From Proales similis (taxonomy: Eukaryota; Rotifera; Eurotatoria; Ploima; Proalidae): a DNA stretch of 64,000 bases. The stretch is from assembly GCA_019059635.1 (NCBI GenBank), contig JAGVRJ010000002.1, positions 2,108,001 to 2,172,000 on the forward strand, in the 5' to 3' direction. The position numbers and the translations under genes were made by a program. Shown one piece after another: positions 1 through 8,794 of the stretch; the stretch's first letter is position 1, and each line of letters begins with the position of its first letter. The notes beneath the pieces were generated by a model. It had not been told where the DNA came from, did no database searches, and saw nothing but the letters and a program-made list of their open reading frames with translations.

Positions 1-382
1 CGCTAGCACTATGTGGAAGGAAAGGAATTTATTTGATTTGATTAAGACTCGTAACGAATCATATTCAGCCAAATCGGAGAGGATATGCCCATTCTAGGCC
101 CCTGATATATAGATGAAATTTAATACTTTCATCTATACTATGTGAAATTTAATATTTGAGTATTTCTCATCAATTAAAGGCCGTGGGACGGATCTATCAA
201 AGGAAAAAATTAACACCTTGGCCTTGGAACTCGGTAGAAACCTCTGCGTGACTGTCCAATCTACTCTTTTCTGTTCACACCCAAAATAATCGATAAGTGC
301 CTGGTGAAGGAAATATAAAATAAAAACTAAAGGAGCGGTCTCAAATTAAACAAAGAAACCACTGAATATTATTGAATCAAAA
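1..382. other. AT-rich flank before the receptor array
   Basis: No gene or RNA is visible. A TATA-like tataaaa at 314-320 lies about 63 bases before the ATG at 383 and could be the core promoter of the first receptor gene. The surroundings are AT-rich, so this is weak. Confidence 0.3.
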
Positions 383-2824
383 ATGCGTATTTTTTTGCTT
401 CTTATAACAATCGCTTCGAAAGCGCAGTGTGAGATATGCAGCTTTGAGCGAAAGTCATTTGCTATCCGCGCCTCTCTTTATGTAACTTGTCGGGTAGAAA
501 GCAATTTTTCTGAAATGCTCATGCCAGGCTCTACCAGACCATATGAAAGCTCATCAAATGTTCTATTAGAAGACCTTGTCATCTACCCGAACCATCCACT
601 TGTTTTGGACCAGAGTCTTGACACAATCGGGTACTTGAAGTATCTAAATGACGAAAATCTAACCGCATCGGACGAGTACTACTCTTTGACTTCAACTTAT
701 CCTGTTCAAAGCTTGGCAAGCATTCAATTCAGCAACATAAATGGGATTGACACGAATTATTCTTACTGCCAAATCTATTCTGACATGGAGCTTCAAGATA
801 ACATGCGCATAGAATTCACCTTCTCTCACTTCAAGCCAATCTACAACGGCCGACCGCTGCTAAATCGATGCGAATTAGACGCTGCTATGGTTGAATCCAT
901 TAAAGAGCTTGTTCCATTGCGAGCTGCTCAGGTGGTGTTTGATACCAGCACTCGCTATTATCTCAACACTTGTTCGATCATTTTGAACAACGCCAAAATA
1001 GACTACCTTGAGCTCGCCGGCATAAGCAGTTCCTTCCTTGGTGACAACAGTCTAGGATTCGACAGCTTGCTAGAAGATGGACACGTTTATCCCTTAAATG
1101 TCTCAATAAATAATCTAGTACTGCAATTGTACACTGATTTGCTGGATAGCCGCCTTTTGAACGAGGTCCTATTCAAATCAACTGAGAAAATAGATATAAA
1201 TGGAAGGATAGACAGGTCGGAGCCGTGCTTGATGGACAAATACAAGCACATTGTTCTGAGAATTGTGAACTTGAGAACATTTCTGGGCTCTGATATAATC
1301 TGGTGTGACAATCAAAATCAAACAACTGCCTCACACTATATCACAATAGCATGGGAGCAGATGGGATTATCGCTTATGAATTTGATAAATTATTTGAATC
1401 AATTTGCATTTTTGGATGAAGATTTGTGCCTATTCAGAAAGTATCCGATTGATGATAGACACTTTTTTTTGTTCGCCACTAAACCTGTTCCCAACTGTAC
1501 TTGTTCTATTTTCTGGCTCGTGCACAATCATCGGCTAAACCTCAGCGTAGAAATAATAAATGAGGTGTATCCACGAACAAACATGTTTTCCATCTGCACA
1601 GAGAACAAGACATACGACGAGTGGATGGAGGAGTGCGACTTTGATTCCCGCTTCGCCAAGTGCGACTTAAACCAGAGCACTCGATCAGAGACAGAGTGGA
1701 CGGCATTCGAAACCACTACCTTGGTGGCAGGACTCAAATACGCACTCGCTGTGGTTCTTCTTCCGATCGTGTGTGTGATTGGGCTGGTGACCAGCTGCCT
1801 GCAGATCACAGTGCTGCGCAAGATGATCGCCAAGCTTGCTGAGAAGCCGCACGACGACACGAGCAAGCGCTCTCGGCTGATGTACTCCTACCTGCTGCAG
1901 CATGCAGTTGGATCGGCTGCCGTCTGCGCCCTGTTCGCGTTCAAGCCGCTCACCGATTGTGTGATGTTCGGCGGCATCTTCTGCTCGCCTGTCTACACCT
2001 CGTGGCATACTCGGCTGTTCGAGGCCATCGGCCTAAATCTGCTTGGCACAGCTCTTAAGCTTCACACTACTACAACCGCCCTGCTGTTCTCGTTGGCTCG
2101 TCTTGCCATAAATGTGAAGAACAAGAAGCGGCGCTCGATTCGCATCTTCTCCAGGATGCGGCCAGCATATGTGTCTCTCGCATGCTTCCTTGTTTCTCTG
2201 ACGTTGAGTAGCGTGAAATTGTTCGCTTCAAATGACTACAGCGCATTCAGCGTTGAAGGCGACGCACTGAAATCTTTGAAGATTCCTAACTTTTCCACTT
2301 TCACAACCTACTCATTCACGTTCTTTCGATTCTGTTCATTTTACTATTTTAATCTGAGCCTTGAAATCCTTCTTGACTTTTTACTTCCATTGATCACCGT
2401 ATCGATCGACTTGATTCTTCTCAAATTGATGCGTCAGCAGAAAGCTAGCCGCTCTAAAGTGTCCACAAAACTCCAAGCCAAATGTGAAGACAACGAGAAA
2501 CAGTTCACAAAGATGATTATCTCGAATGGAATCTTCAATTTTTTCTTTCGTATTCCATCTTTGGCATCCAACACCTTTGAATTTGTTGTTTACCAAAAAT
2601 TTGCTTTTTACTATTTCAATTTTGCCTTTTGTCGATTCGAAGACTTCCCACTCCTTTCAGTTTGCCCGTCTCTATTGTCAATTTCTCATCTCTTTCTCCA
2701 GGTTGGCTTCATAATCGATTTCTGCCTCTTGCTTAGGTATAACAAACATTTCCGTCATATCTGCTGTGGCATGCCTCTGTTGGCATTCTTATCTCCACGG
2801 CTGTCTGCAGTCTCTCCGATCTGA
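383..2824 (+). CDS. Large-ectodomain 7TM receptor, array copy 1
   Basis: Single-exon gene for 813 residues. A signal peptide (about 1-17, ending before EICSF) leads into an ectodomain of about 420 residues with regularly placed cysteines. Blocks shared with the other copies include YNGRPLLNRCEL, STRYYLNTCSIILNNA, GISSSFLGDNSLGFD and TENKTYDEWMEECDF. Alternating Leu/Ile strands suggest a leucine-rich or beta-solenoid fold, but I do not recognise a named domain. Seven hydrophobic segments follow from about residue 440. The TM3 end reads SLARL, where class A receptors carry DRY, and the tail after TM7 (RYNKHFRHICC) recalls helix 8. Ligand unknown; a chemosensory or peptide role is inference. The ectodomain is closest to copy 4 (14988). 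Confidence 0.85.
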   Translation: MRIFLLLITIASKAQCEICSFERKSFAIRASLYVTCRVESNFSEMLMPGSTRPYESSSNVLLEDLVIYPNHPLVLDQSLDTIGYLKYLNDENLTASDEYYSLTSTYPVQSLASIQFSNINGIDTNYSYCQIYSDMELQDNMRIEFTFSHFKPIYNGRPLLNRCELDAAMVESIKELVPLRAAQVVFDTSTRYYLNTCSIILNNAKIDYLELAGISSSFLGDNSLGFDSLLEDGHVYPLNVSINNLVLQLYTDLLDSRLLNEVLFKSTEKIDINGRIDRSEPCLMDKYKHIVLRIVNLRTFLGSDIIWCDNQNQTTASHYITIAWEQMGLSLMNLINYLNQFAFLDEDLCLFRKYPIDDRHFFLFATKPVPNCTCSIFWLVHNHRLNLSVEIINEVYPRTNMFSICTENKTYDEWMEECDFDSRFAKCDLNQSTRSETEWTAFETTTLVAGLKYALAVVLLPIVCVIGLVTSCLQITVLRKMIAKLAEKPHDDTSKRSRLMYSYLLQHAVGSAAVCALFAFKPLTDCVMFGGIFCSPVYTSWHTRLFEAIGLNLLGTALKLHTTTTALLFSLARLAINVKNKKRRSIRIFSRMRPAYVSLACFLVSLTLSSVKLFASNDYSAFSVEGDALKSLKIPNFSTFTTYSFTFFRFCSFYYFNLSLEILLDFLLPLITVSIDLILLKLMRQQKASRSKVSTKLQAKCEDNEKQFTKMIISNGIFNFFFRIPSLASNTFEFVVYQKFAFYYFNFAFCRFEDFPLLSVCPSLLSISHLFLQVGFIIDFCLLLRYNKHFRHICCGMPLLAFLSPRLSAVSPI

Positions 2825-2982
2825 TTTTATTCTTTTCCTATTCTCTTTGGACCTGAAAAATTCCATTTTTACAGCAAATTACGATGAGATGTCGAATTTC
2901 CGTTAAACTATTGCATTTCCCAAAACCAATTGGTTTAGGGAACGTGTGGCGTAAATCCGGAGATTCCCTAAACGGATAAGCC

Positions 2983-3686
2983 GAGTTCAGATTTTCAAAA
3001 TTTGCTCCGTATAGCAGAGGGCGAAGACTGATCAACCGCTGTAAATTTGACAATCAAAGTGATCTTGATATTTCAATTCTGCCGCCCATTCAACAAACTA
3101 GAATAACATTCACTTCAAGCGTCAAATATTATGAAGGAACGTGCAACATTCTGTTTCTAAACTCTGCGATTGTGTTTCTCGAATTGATTGGCATCATGGA
3201 CTCATTGGTTTCAAGAAACCTGCTCACATTTGATGACGCATATGTGAACGAACAAAAGGTTCAAGGAAAAAGAAACAAAAGGTGAGCCTAGAAATTTTGT
3301 TGGATCTTGTTCTCCCATCACTCACTGTCATAGTTGACCTCATTCTGCTTTTGTTGATGCGAAAACAGAACGCCAATCGGTCGAAGATTTCTCAGCACCT
3401 GCAGACCAAGAGTGAAGAGAACGAGAAGCAGTTCACCAAGATGATCGTCTTCAACGGTATCTTCAATTTTTCATTTCGTCTGTCTGTATTTGGCTCCAAT
3501 CTTGTAGAATTAAATTTCTTTACCAAGCTTGGCACTCGATTTTTCAGTTTTGAGTATTGTCAATTTACAGACTATTCATCGCTCTCATTGTGCCCGACAG
3601 TTCTCTCTATATCTTCCTTGTTCATTCAGCTCGGCTTCATAATTGATTTTCTACTTTTGCTCAGATTTAATAGAGATTTTCACTGA
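2983..3686 (+). pseudogene. Relic of a large-ectodomain receptor, internally deleted
   Basis: Translation from 2983 gives pieces of the receptor ectodomain (FAPYSRGRRLINRCKFDN, then SSVKYYEGTCNILFLNSA), matching the PFSNGRALVNDC and TRYYPNVCAIFFRNA blocks of intact copies. It then hits a stop at about 3282. From 3283 the sequence resumes in another frame with the TM5-TM7 part (SLEILLDLVLPSLTVIVDL to RFNRDFH) and a stop at 3686. Everything between the mid-ectodomain and TM4 is missing, and so are the signal peptide and N-terminus. The ectodomain piece is most like copy 5; the TM5-7 piece is nearly the DNA of copies 2 and 3. Clearly non-functional. Confidence 0.8.
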
Positions 3687-3969
3687 TTTCTAAAAGAACT
3701 TCTTTATATAAAGAGATCTTTTCTTGGAATACGTTGCATACACCAATTTTTTTACTAAATTTGATCAAAATTGTTTGGCCGACTTAGTTAATAAGATAAA
3801 ACATTCCACCCGTGCCGAGTCTTAAAGGTTGATTCAATGTTTTTTAACTCTAGAGCCGAAAGGGTAATTCTTAAGCTTAATCAAAGCAGTTTTTCTCCGA
3901 ATCTTTCGAATTGATTTTTTTTTCAAATCGAAATAGAGTCATTGAAATTCAGGCCTGATGGGTGATAAC

Positions 3970-3980
3970 TAGTGTTGGGC
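3970..3980 (+). repeat. Left terminal inverted repeat of the hAT element
   Basis: Eleven bases, tagtgttgggc, perfectly inverted relative to 5377-5387. Preceded by target duplication gtgataac at 3962-3969. Confidence 0.88.
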
Positions 3981-4423
3981 TTTTGACGCGTTGACGCACT
4001 TTTGATGCAGCGTCAAACGACGCGAGTCATCTGATGCAGACCGATTTTCTGCGTCAAATGACTCGATTACAGCCCCATAATCGAACTGCGTCATTTGACT
4101 CATTTGACGCAGATTAAATAAAACATTTTTTATTAGCTGTTCGAAGTTTCAAAGCATGGTTTGTGCAAAAACACTGTAAATAATAAATTTCCAAACGTTT
4201 TTTAAAAATCAATTTTCAATCAAAATGATCAATTGAATCGAACTAAATCAAGTTTTGGTTTTATTGGCTCGTAGATACAACATCATTAATTCATTAAAGC
4301 ACCTAAGGCCAAATAATGTCTGAAAAAAGATCACGCCCGATTTCAATGGCTTTTCTTGAGAGTGAACCGCAACGGCACCGGAATGACGAACAAGAGTAAT
4401 GTTAAAAGTTTATTTATCTTTCT

Positions 4424-5387
4424 TTGTACATAATCAATAATACAATTTATAAAAGATTGTCTACGAATAATTGGTCGAAGCCTAGCTCAGAAGAAGAATA
4501 TGCTTTAATAAAAAACAAAAGGGCGTTTTGTTGGTCCTATTTCGACGTCGTTTACAAGGCTGACTCAAGTGAAGCGAATCGCAAGTATTTTGTTCAGTGC
4601 ACATACTGTCATTCAGATTCCGAATCACCATGTGGGAAAGTTTTCGCGTTTCACAACGCGACAACAACGATGACAAAGCACTTGGCAAATACCCATGGCA
4701 TTGAACAGGATAATCTGTTAAACTCCGAAGATATACGTGATTTACACAAAGATTTGGCTCTCTTTTTTATAACATCGGCATCAGCTTTCAGACTGGTTGA
4801 GAATGATTTTTTTAAAAGCTTTGTTTCTCGCTTAAACAAGTCATATCAGTTACCTAAGCGAAAGCAATTGTCGGAGATAACATCAGCTTTATGACAGAAT
4901 CAAACCGATTGTCACGGATAAATTGAGAGCTGCTGAACATATTAATCTGACTATCGATTGCTGGACATCAGTGCATAACGTTTCTTACCTCGGAGTGACT
5001 GGACATTTTATAAACGAGGATTACCAAGTCGACTCTTGCTGCATCGCTATCAGACACGTTGTTGGGAGCCATACTTCAGACGTTTTGATCAGTTATATTG
5101 AACAAATTCTGCATGAGTTCGAGATTTCTGACAAAGTTGAAACCATCGTCACTGATAATGCTGCAAATGTTATTAAAGCAATTAATGGTTCTCGTTTCAA
5201 AGGTAGTATATGGATCAACTTTCTGAATTTTCATGCTAAATCAAAAGAATTTCTGCGAACAGTTTTAAGATGCTTCGGACATATATTGCATCTGTGCATG
5301 TGCGGGTTTTTCAAAACTTTTTCTATTGCGTCATTTGACTCTGACGCACCTGAATCATTTGACGTGCGAGTCATTTGCCCAACACTA
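4424..5387 (+). pseudogene. hAT transposase remnant (BED finger plus start of catalytic core)
   Basis: The first part (4424-4894) contains a BED-type zinc finger: a Cys-x2-Cys pair (CTYCHS), then KHLANTHG about 30 residues on. The second part (from 4887 in another frame) reads LYDRIKPIVTDKL, then TIDCWTSVHNVSYLGVTGHF and ETIVTDNAANV, the hallmark start of hAT catalytic domains. A one-base frameshift near 4877-4887 separates them. The rest of the core and the C-terminal dimerisation region are absent; the reading frame runs out through the right TIR. The first codon of the open frame is TTG, so the true start is unknown. Confidence 0.85.
5377..5387 (-). repeat. Right terminal inverted repeat of the hAT element
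   Basis: gcccaacacta, the exact reverse complement of the left end. Followed by gtgattac at 5388-5395, a 7 of 8 match to the left target duplication. Confidence 0.88.
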
Positions 5388-5780
5388 GTGATTACTATTG
5401 AAGCTTTGGCTTTACTCCATTTTGAAAAGCCATTCAATCTGATCTATCTTGCTTATTTTCTTGAAGGGATTTGAATTAGTGATTGTTTGGAGATAGCTTT
5501 GTGATTGAAATGATGCTTCACTCAGATTGGAATCTCTATTGTAATTATTTAAAACGGTTTTATTACCTTAACAGTCTCTGTGCAACGGTCTTGTTGTTTT
5601 TCTGCATCTTATCTCCATCCACAGAGATTTAAGCTCTCCAAAAGACATTGTTTAACCCGTTTAATTGACAAAATTGAACAATTGTAAATCATATCCGACC
5701 GAAATAAAGCAGATAAACGCAAAAACAAAATAATTTTCGACAAGCTGTGATTCCGGGAAGCCGATAGAAGAAATTAAAAA
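5388..5780. other. Gap between hAT element and receptor copy 2
   Basis: AT-rich, no gene or repeat recognised. Probably the promoter region of the gene starting at 5781. Confidence 0.4.
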
Positions 5781-8186
5781 ATGAAATCGATACTGTCATT
5801 ACTGCTTATTCTGATAGCTCATGCTGTCGGCCAGATTTGCATCTTTGACCTTAATCTTTTGGCCGAACATCCCAGTCTCGATCTCACATGCAGAATTTAC
5901 AAAGAATTTTCCGAAATAATGGCCCCATCTTCAACAGCACCATGTAATGCTGGCCTTATGCTGGTGGTGAGTCGCATGTACATTTATCCTGGCCAAGAGC
6001 TGGTTCTTGACCAACAATTAAATCTTGCAGAATACTTTGATTCGTTGGTAAGAAGCAATTTATCAAGCGACATATTTCATAATGAAGATTTGCCTCTTCT
6101 TTATGTGGGATATATCAGTTTTACCAATATAAAAGGACAGGACATAAACAGCTCGTACAGTGACATCGGTCCACTGGGAGCACCACAGAGCCAGCTAAAT
6201 ATCGAATTCGATTACTCTCATTTTCTGCCATTCTCAAACGGACGGGCGCTTGTGAATGACTGCGATATGCAGAACTTTGAGCTTGAATACATTTCAAATT
6301 TTACTCCTCTCCTTTTGGATCGATTGATATTTCAAACAAACACTCGGTATTACCCGAATGTATGCGCAATCTTTTTCAGGAATGCGAATATTTTGCGTCT
6401 TCATCTTCGAGGAATAAGCTCCTCAAATCTGGGCTTAAACTTGCCCACATTTGATTTTTTAACTGAAAATGGAACTATGGCAGAATTGAATGCCACGATT
6501 CACTACGCTCTATTGAACCTTTATTTGCAAAGCATCGACAGCAGCCTTCTCAATAGGCAAATCCTAGAAAAAATAATTTTCATTGAAATTGAAGGAAAAT
6601 TGGACAGAATCGAGCCTTGCATATTCGAATTTTACCAACAGATCAGCCTGAATCTGGTTAACTTCAAGACGTTTTTTCATTCGGGCTTTAAGTGGTGCCC
6701 AATCAACAACTCTTCAGAAGAAGCATATTTCATGACCATCAGAAAATATAAATTTGAAAGTGTTATCAAACGTTTGACTTATCTCGCAAATGAATACACT
6801 TTTCCGGCTGAGGATATTTGTATTTTCAGAAGTCTTTTGTCAGATGGTCGCCATTTCTTCCAGTTTAATGTTGCTTGGAGTCTAAACTGTACTTGCTTTA
6901 TTTTCTGGATGGTTCACAACTACAATCAAAACCTGAGCCAAGAAATAATCAACGAGCTTTACTCAACTACAAACATGTTCTCGATCTGCACAGAGAACAA
7001 GACATACGACGAGTGGATGGAGGAGTGCGACTTTGATTCCCGCTTCGCCATCTGCGGCCTCAACCAGAGCACTCGAGCAGAGGCAGAGTGGACGGCATTC
7101 GAAACCACTTTCTTGATGGCAGGACTCAAGTATGCCCTCGCTGTGGTTCTTCTTCCGGTCGTGTGTGTGATTGGACTGGTGACCAGCTGCCTGTCGATCG
7201 CAGTGCTGCGCAAGATGATCGCCAAGCTTGCCGAAAAGCGCTACGACGACACGAGCAAGCGCTCTCGGCTGATGTACTCTTACCTGCTGCAGCATGCAGT
7301 TGGATCGGCGGCCGTCTGCGCCCTGTTCGCGTTCAAGCCGCTCACCGAGTGCGTGAGCTATGGTGGCATCTTCTGCTCGCCTGTCTACACATCTTGGCAC
7401 ACTCGGCTGTTCGACGCCATCGGACTGAACTTGCTGGGCACGGCTCTTAAGCTGCAGACTACTTTCACTGCCTTGCTCTTCTCTCTCGCCCGTCTTACCA
7501 TCAATGTGAAGAACAAAAAGCGCTGGTCGATTCGCGTCTTTTGCAAAATGCATCCTGCTTCTGTCTCTCTCGGCTTCTTCTGCTGTTCGCTAGCTTTCAG
7601 CAGTGTCAAGCTGTTCACCTCGAGTGATTACAGCGCCTTCACTTTCGGCTCCGACACACTTAGATCATTCAGAAGACCCAAATTTTCATTAATTAAAACT
7701 TATAATTTTAATCACAGTTTTTTTTCCACTTTCTATTACCTGAATTTGAGCCTAGAAATTTTGTTGGATCTTGTTCTCCCATTATTCACTGTAATAGTTG
7801 ACCTAATTCTGCTTTCGTTGATGCGAAAACAGAACGCCGATCGGTCGAAGATATCTCAACAACTGCAGTCCAAGAGCGAAGAAAACGAGAAGCAGTTCAC
7901 CAAGATGATCGTCTTTAACGGAATCTTCAATTTTTCATTTCGTCTACCAATATTCGGCTCCAACTTCCTTGAATTCATCTTTTATATCAGTTCTGAGTCT
8001 GGGTCTTTAAATTTCGAATTTTGTCAATTTTCCGACTACCCTCTGCTGTCATTATGTCCAACAGTTTTATCCTTTTCTCATTTTTTACTTCAGATTGGTT
8101 TCTTGGTTGACTTCCTTCTTTTGCTCAGATTTAATAGAGATTTTCGACTTTTTCTTAAAGAATCGTTTTCAATCAGCTTCTTCTAG
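5781..8186 (+). CDS. Large-ectodomain 7TM receptor, array copy 2
   Basis: Single-exon gene for 801 residues. Signal peptide about 1-18, then the Cys-rich ectodomain to about residue 435 with many Asn-x-Ser/Thr sites. Predicted helices: TM1 about 440-468, TM2 490-512, TM3 535-565, TM4 585-602, TM5 650-675, TM6 705-728, TM7 758-785. TM3 ends in SLARLTINV, TM5 contains a Pro in LVLPLFTV, TM6 is preceded by ENEKQFTKM, and the tail is RFNRDFR, all in class A-like places; NPxxY is absent (GFLVDFLLLLRF). Stretches 6104-6391 and 6410-6530 are almost identical in DNA to copy 3, which shows recent exchange. Function unknown. Confidence 0.85.
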   Translation: MKSILSLLLILIAHAVGQICIFDLNLLAEHPSLDLTCRIYKEFSEIMAPSSTAPCNAGLMLVVSRMYIYPGQELVLDQQLNLAEYFDSLVRSNLSSDIFHNEDLPLLYVGYISFTNIKGQDINSSYSDIGPLGAPQSQLNIEFDYSHFLPFSNGRALVNDCDMQNFELEYISNFTPLLLDRLIFQTNTRYYPNVCAIFFRNANILRLHLRGISSSNLGLNLPTFDFLTENGTMAELNATIHYALLNLYLQSIDSSLLNRQILEKIIFIEIEGKLDRIEPCIFEFYQQISLNLVNFKTFFHSGFKWCPINNSSEEAYFMTIRKYKFESVIKRLTYLANEYTFPAEDICIFRSLLSDGRHFFQFNVAWSLNCTCFIFWMVHNYNQNLSQEIINELYSTTNMFSICTENKTYDEWMEECDFDSRFAICGLNQSTRAEAEWTAFETTFLMAGLKYALAVVLLPVVCVIGLVTSCLSIAVLRKMIAKLAEKRYDDTSKRSRLMYSYLLQHAVGSAAVCALFAFKPLTECVSYGGIFCSPVYTSWHTRLFDAIGLNLLGTALKLQTTFTALLFSLARLTINVKNKKRWSIRVFCKMHPASVSLGFFCCSLAFSSVKLFTSSDYSAFTFGSDTLRSFRRPKFSLIKTYNFNHSFFSTFYYLNLSLEILLDLVLPLFTVIVDLILLSLMRKQNADRSKISQQLQSKSEENEKQFTKMIVFNGIFNFSFRLPIFGSNFLEFIFYISSESGSLNFEFCQFSDYPLLSLCPTVLSFSHFLLQIGFLVDFLLLLRFNRDFRLFLKESFSISFF

Positions 8187-8794
8187 CATTCGAGCAGCCG
8201 AGATTATTCTTCCACTTCTTCTTTTTTTACATGAGATTCTTTTTTTTTATATTTTTAATGCTTTTCTCACGAGCTCCATTGAAATGTTTTTATTTTTTTA
8301 ATGGAATTTTATTTCGAATCTGGAACCAGTTTTTCAAAAGAAATAATAAAAAGGTTCAAGAGAGAATCGATTGAGAAAAACACGATTTTAATTTTGTTTC
8401 CTGCAAATTCGACACGATCGACAAAGATAAAACACATTCATTAATGAAGGTTTACCGGAAGCTTATAAAATTATCTCAATTTCAAAGCCAACCTATGAAT
8501 AAATTCAAACCGAACCCTATCATGTTTCAGACGGGATAATAAAAGAGGATGATTGACGATTTTAGATCAATCGACCCTAAAACCGGCATTCAATTTTGTC
8601 GGAAAATTCCTAAATTTCTTGTTTGAAAAGCACGGCGGGACAAGAATTGGCAAAAAGGTGTTGACAAGGATCTGAGGACGGTAGATCTGACTCATTGCCG
8701 ATCGAAACCCTTTTTGGATGAAAACTAGCATAAAATATTCGACCACGAGCAAATAAATTCGAAAAATATTTATAAAACAAAAAGTAAGCAAAAA
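8187..8794. other. Gap between receptor copy 2 and relic copy
   Basis: About 600 AT-rich bases with long T runs. No coding region, RNA or repeat structure recognised. Confidence 0.4.

Larger units (their letters stand above)
3970..5387 (+). mobile_element. hAT-superfamily DNA transposon, decayed
   Basis: The element is bounded by perfect 11-base inverted repeats (tagtgttgggc at 3970-3980; its complement at 5377-5387). It is flanked by 8-base target duplications differing at one base (gtgataac 3962-3969; gtgattac 5388-5395). Eight-base duplications and this TIR start fit hAT elements. Both ends are full of short copies of a TTTGACGC / GTCAAATGACTC motif (3983-4110 and 5328-5375), as expected for subterminal transposase-binding sites. 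The interior holds a broken transposase that lacks its C-terminal half, so the copy is non-autonomous. Confidence 0.88.

Noticed and set aside
3282-3686. 134-codon frame as a separate short gene
   Set aside because: It begins with GTG inside TM5 of the receptor family and lacks everything upstream; it is part of a relic.
6963-7553. Long open frame (196 codons) antisense to receptor copy 2, with similar antisense frames in all copies
   Set aside because: It recurs because the converted DNA block recurs and is G+C rich with few antisense stops. The product is low-complexity and has no start context or homologue.
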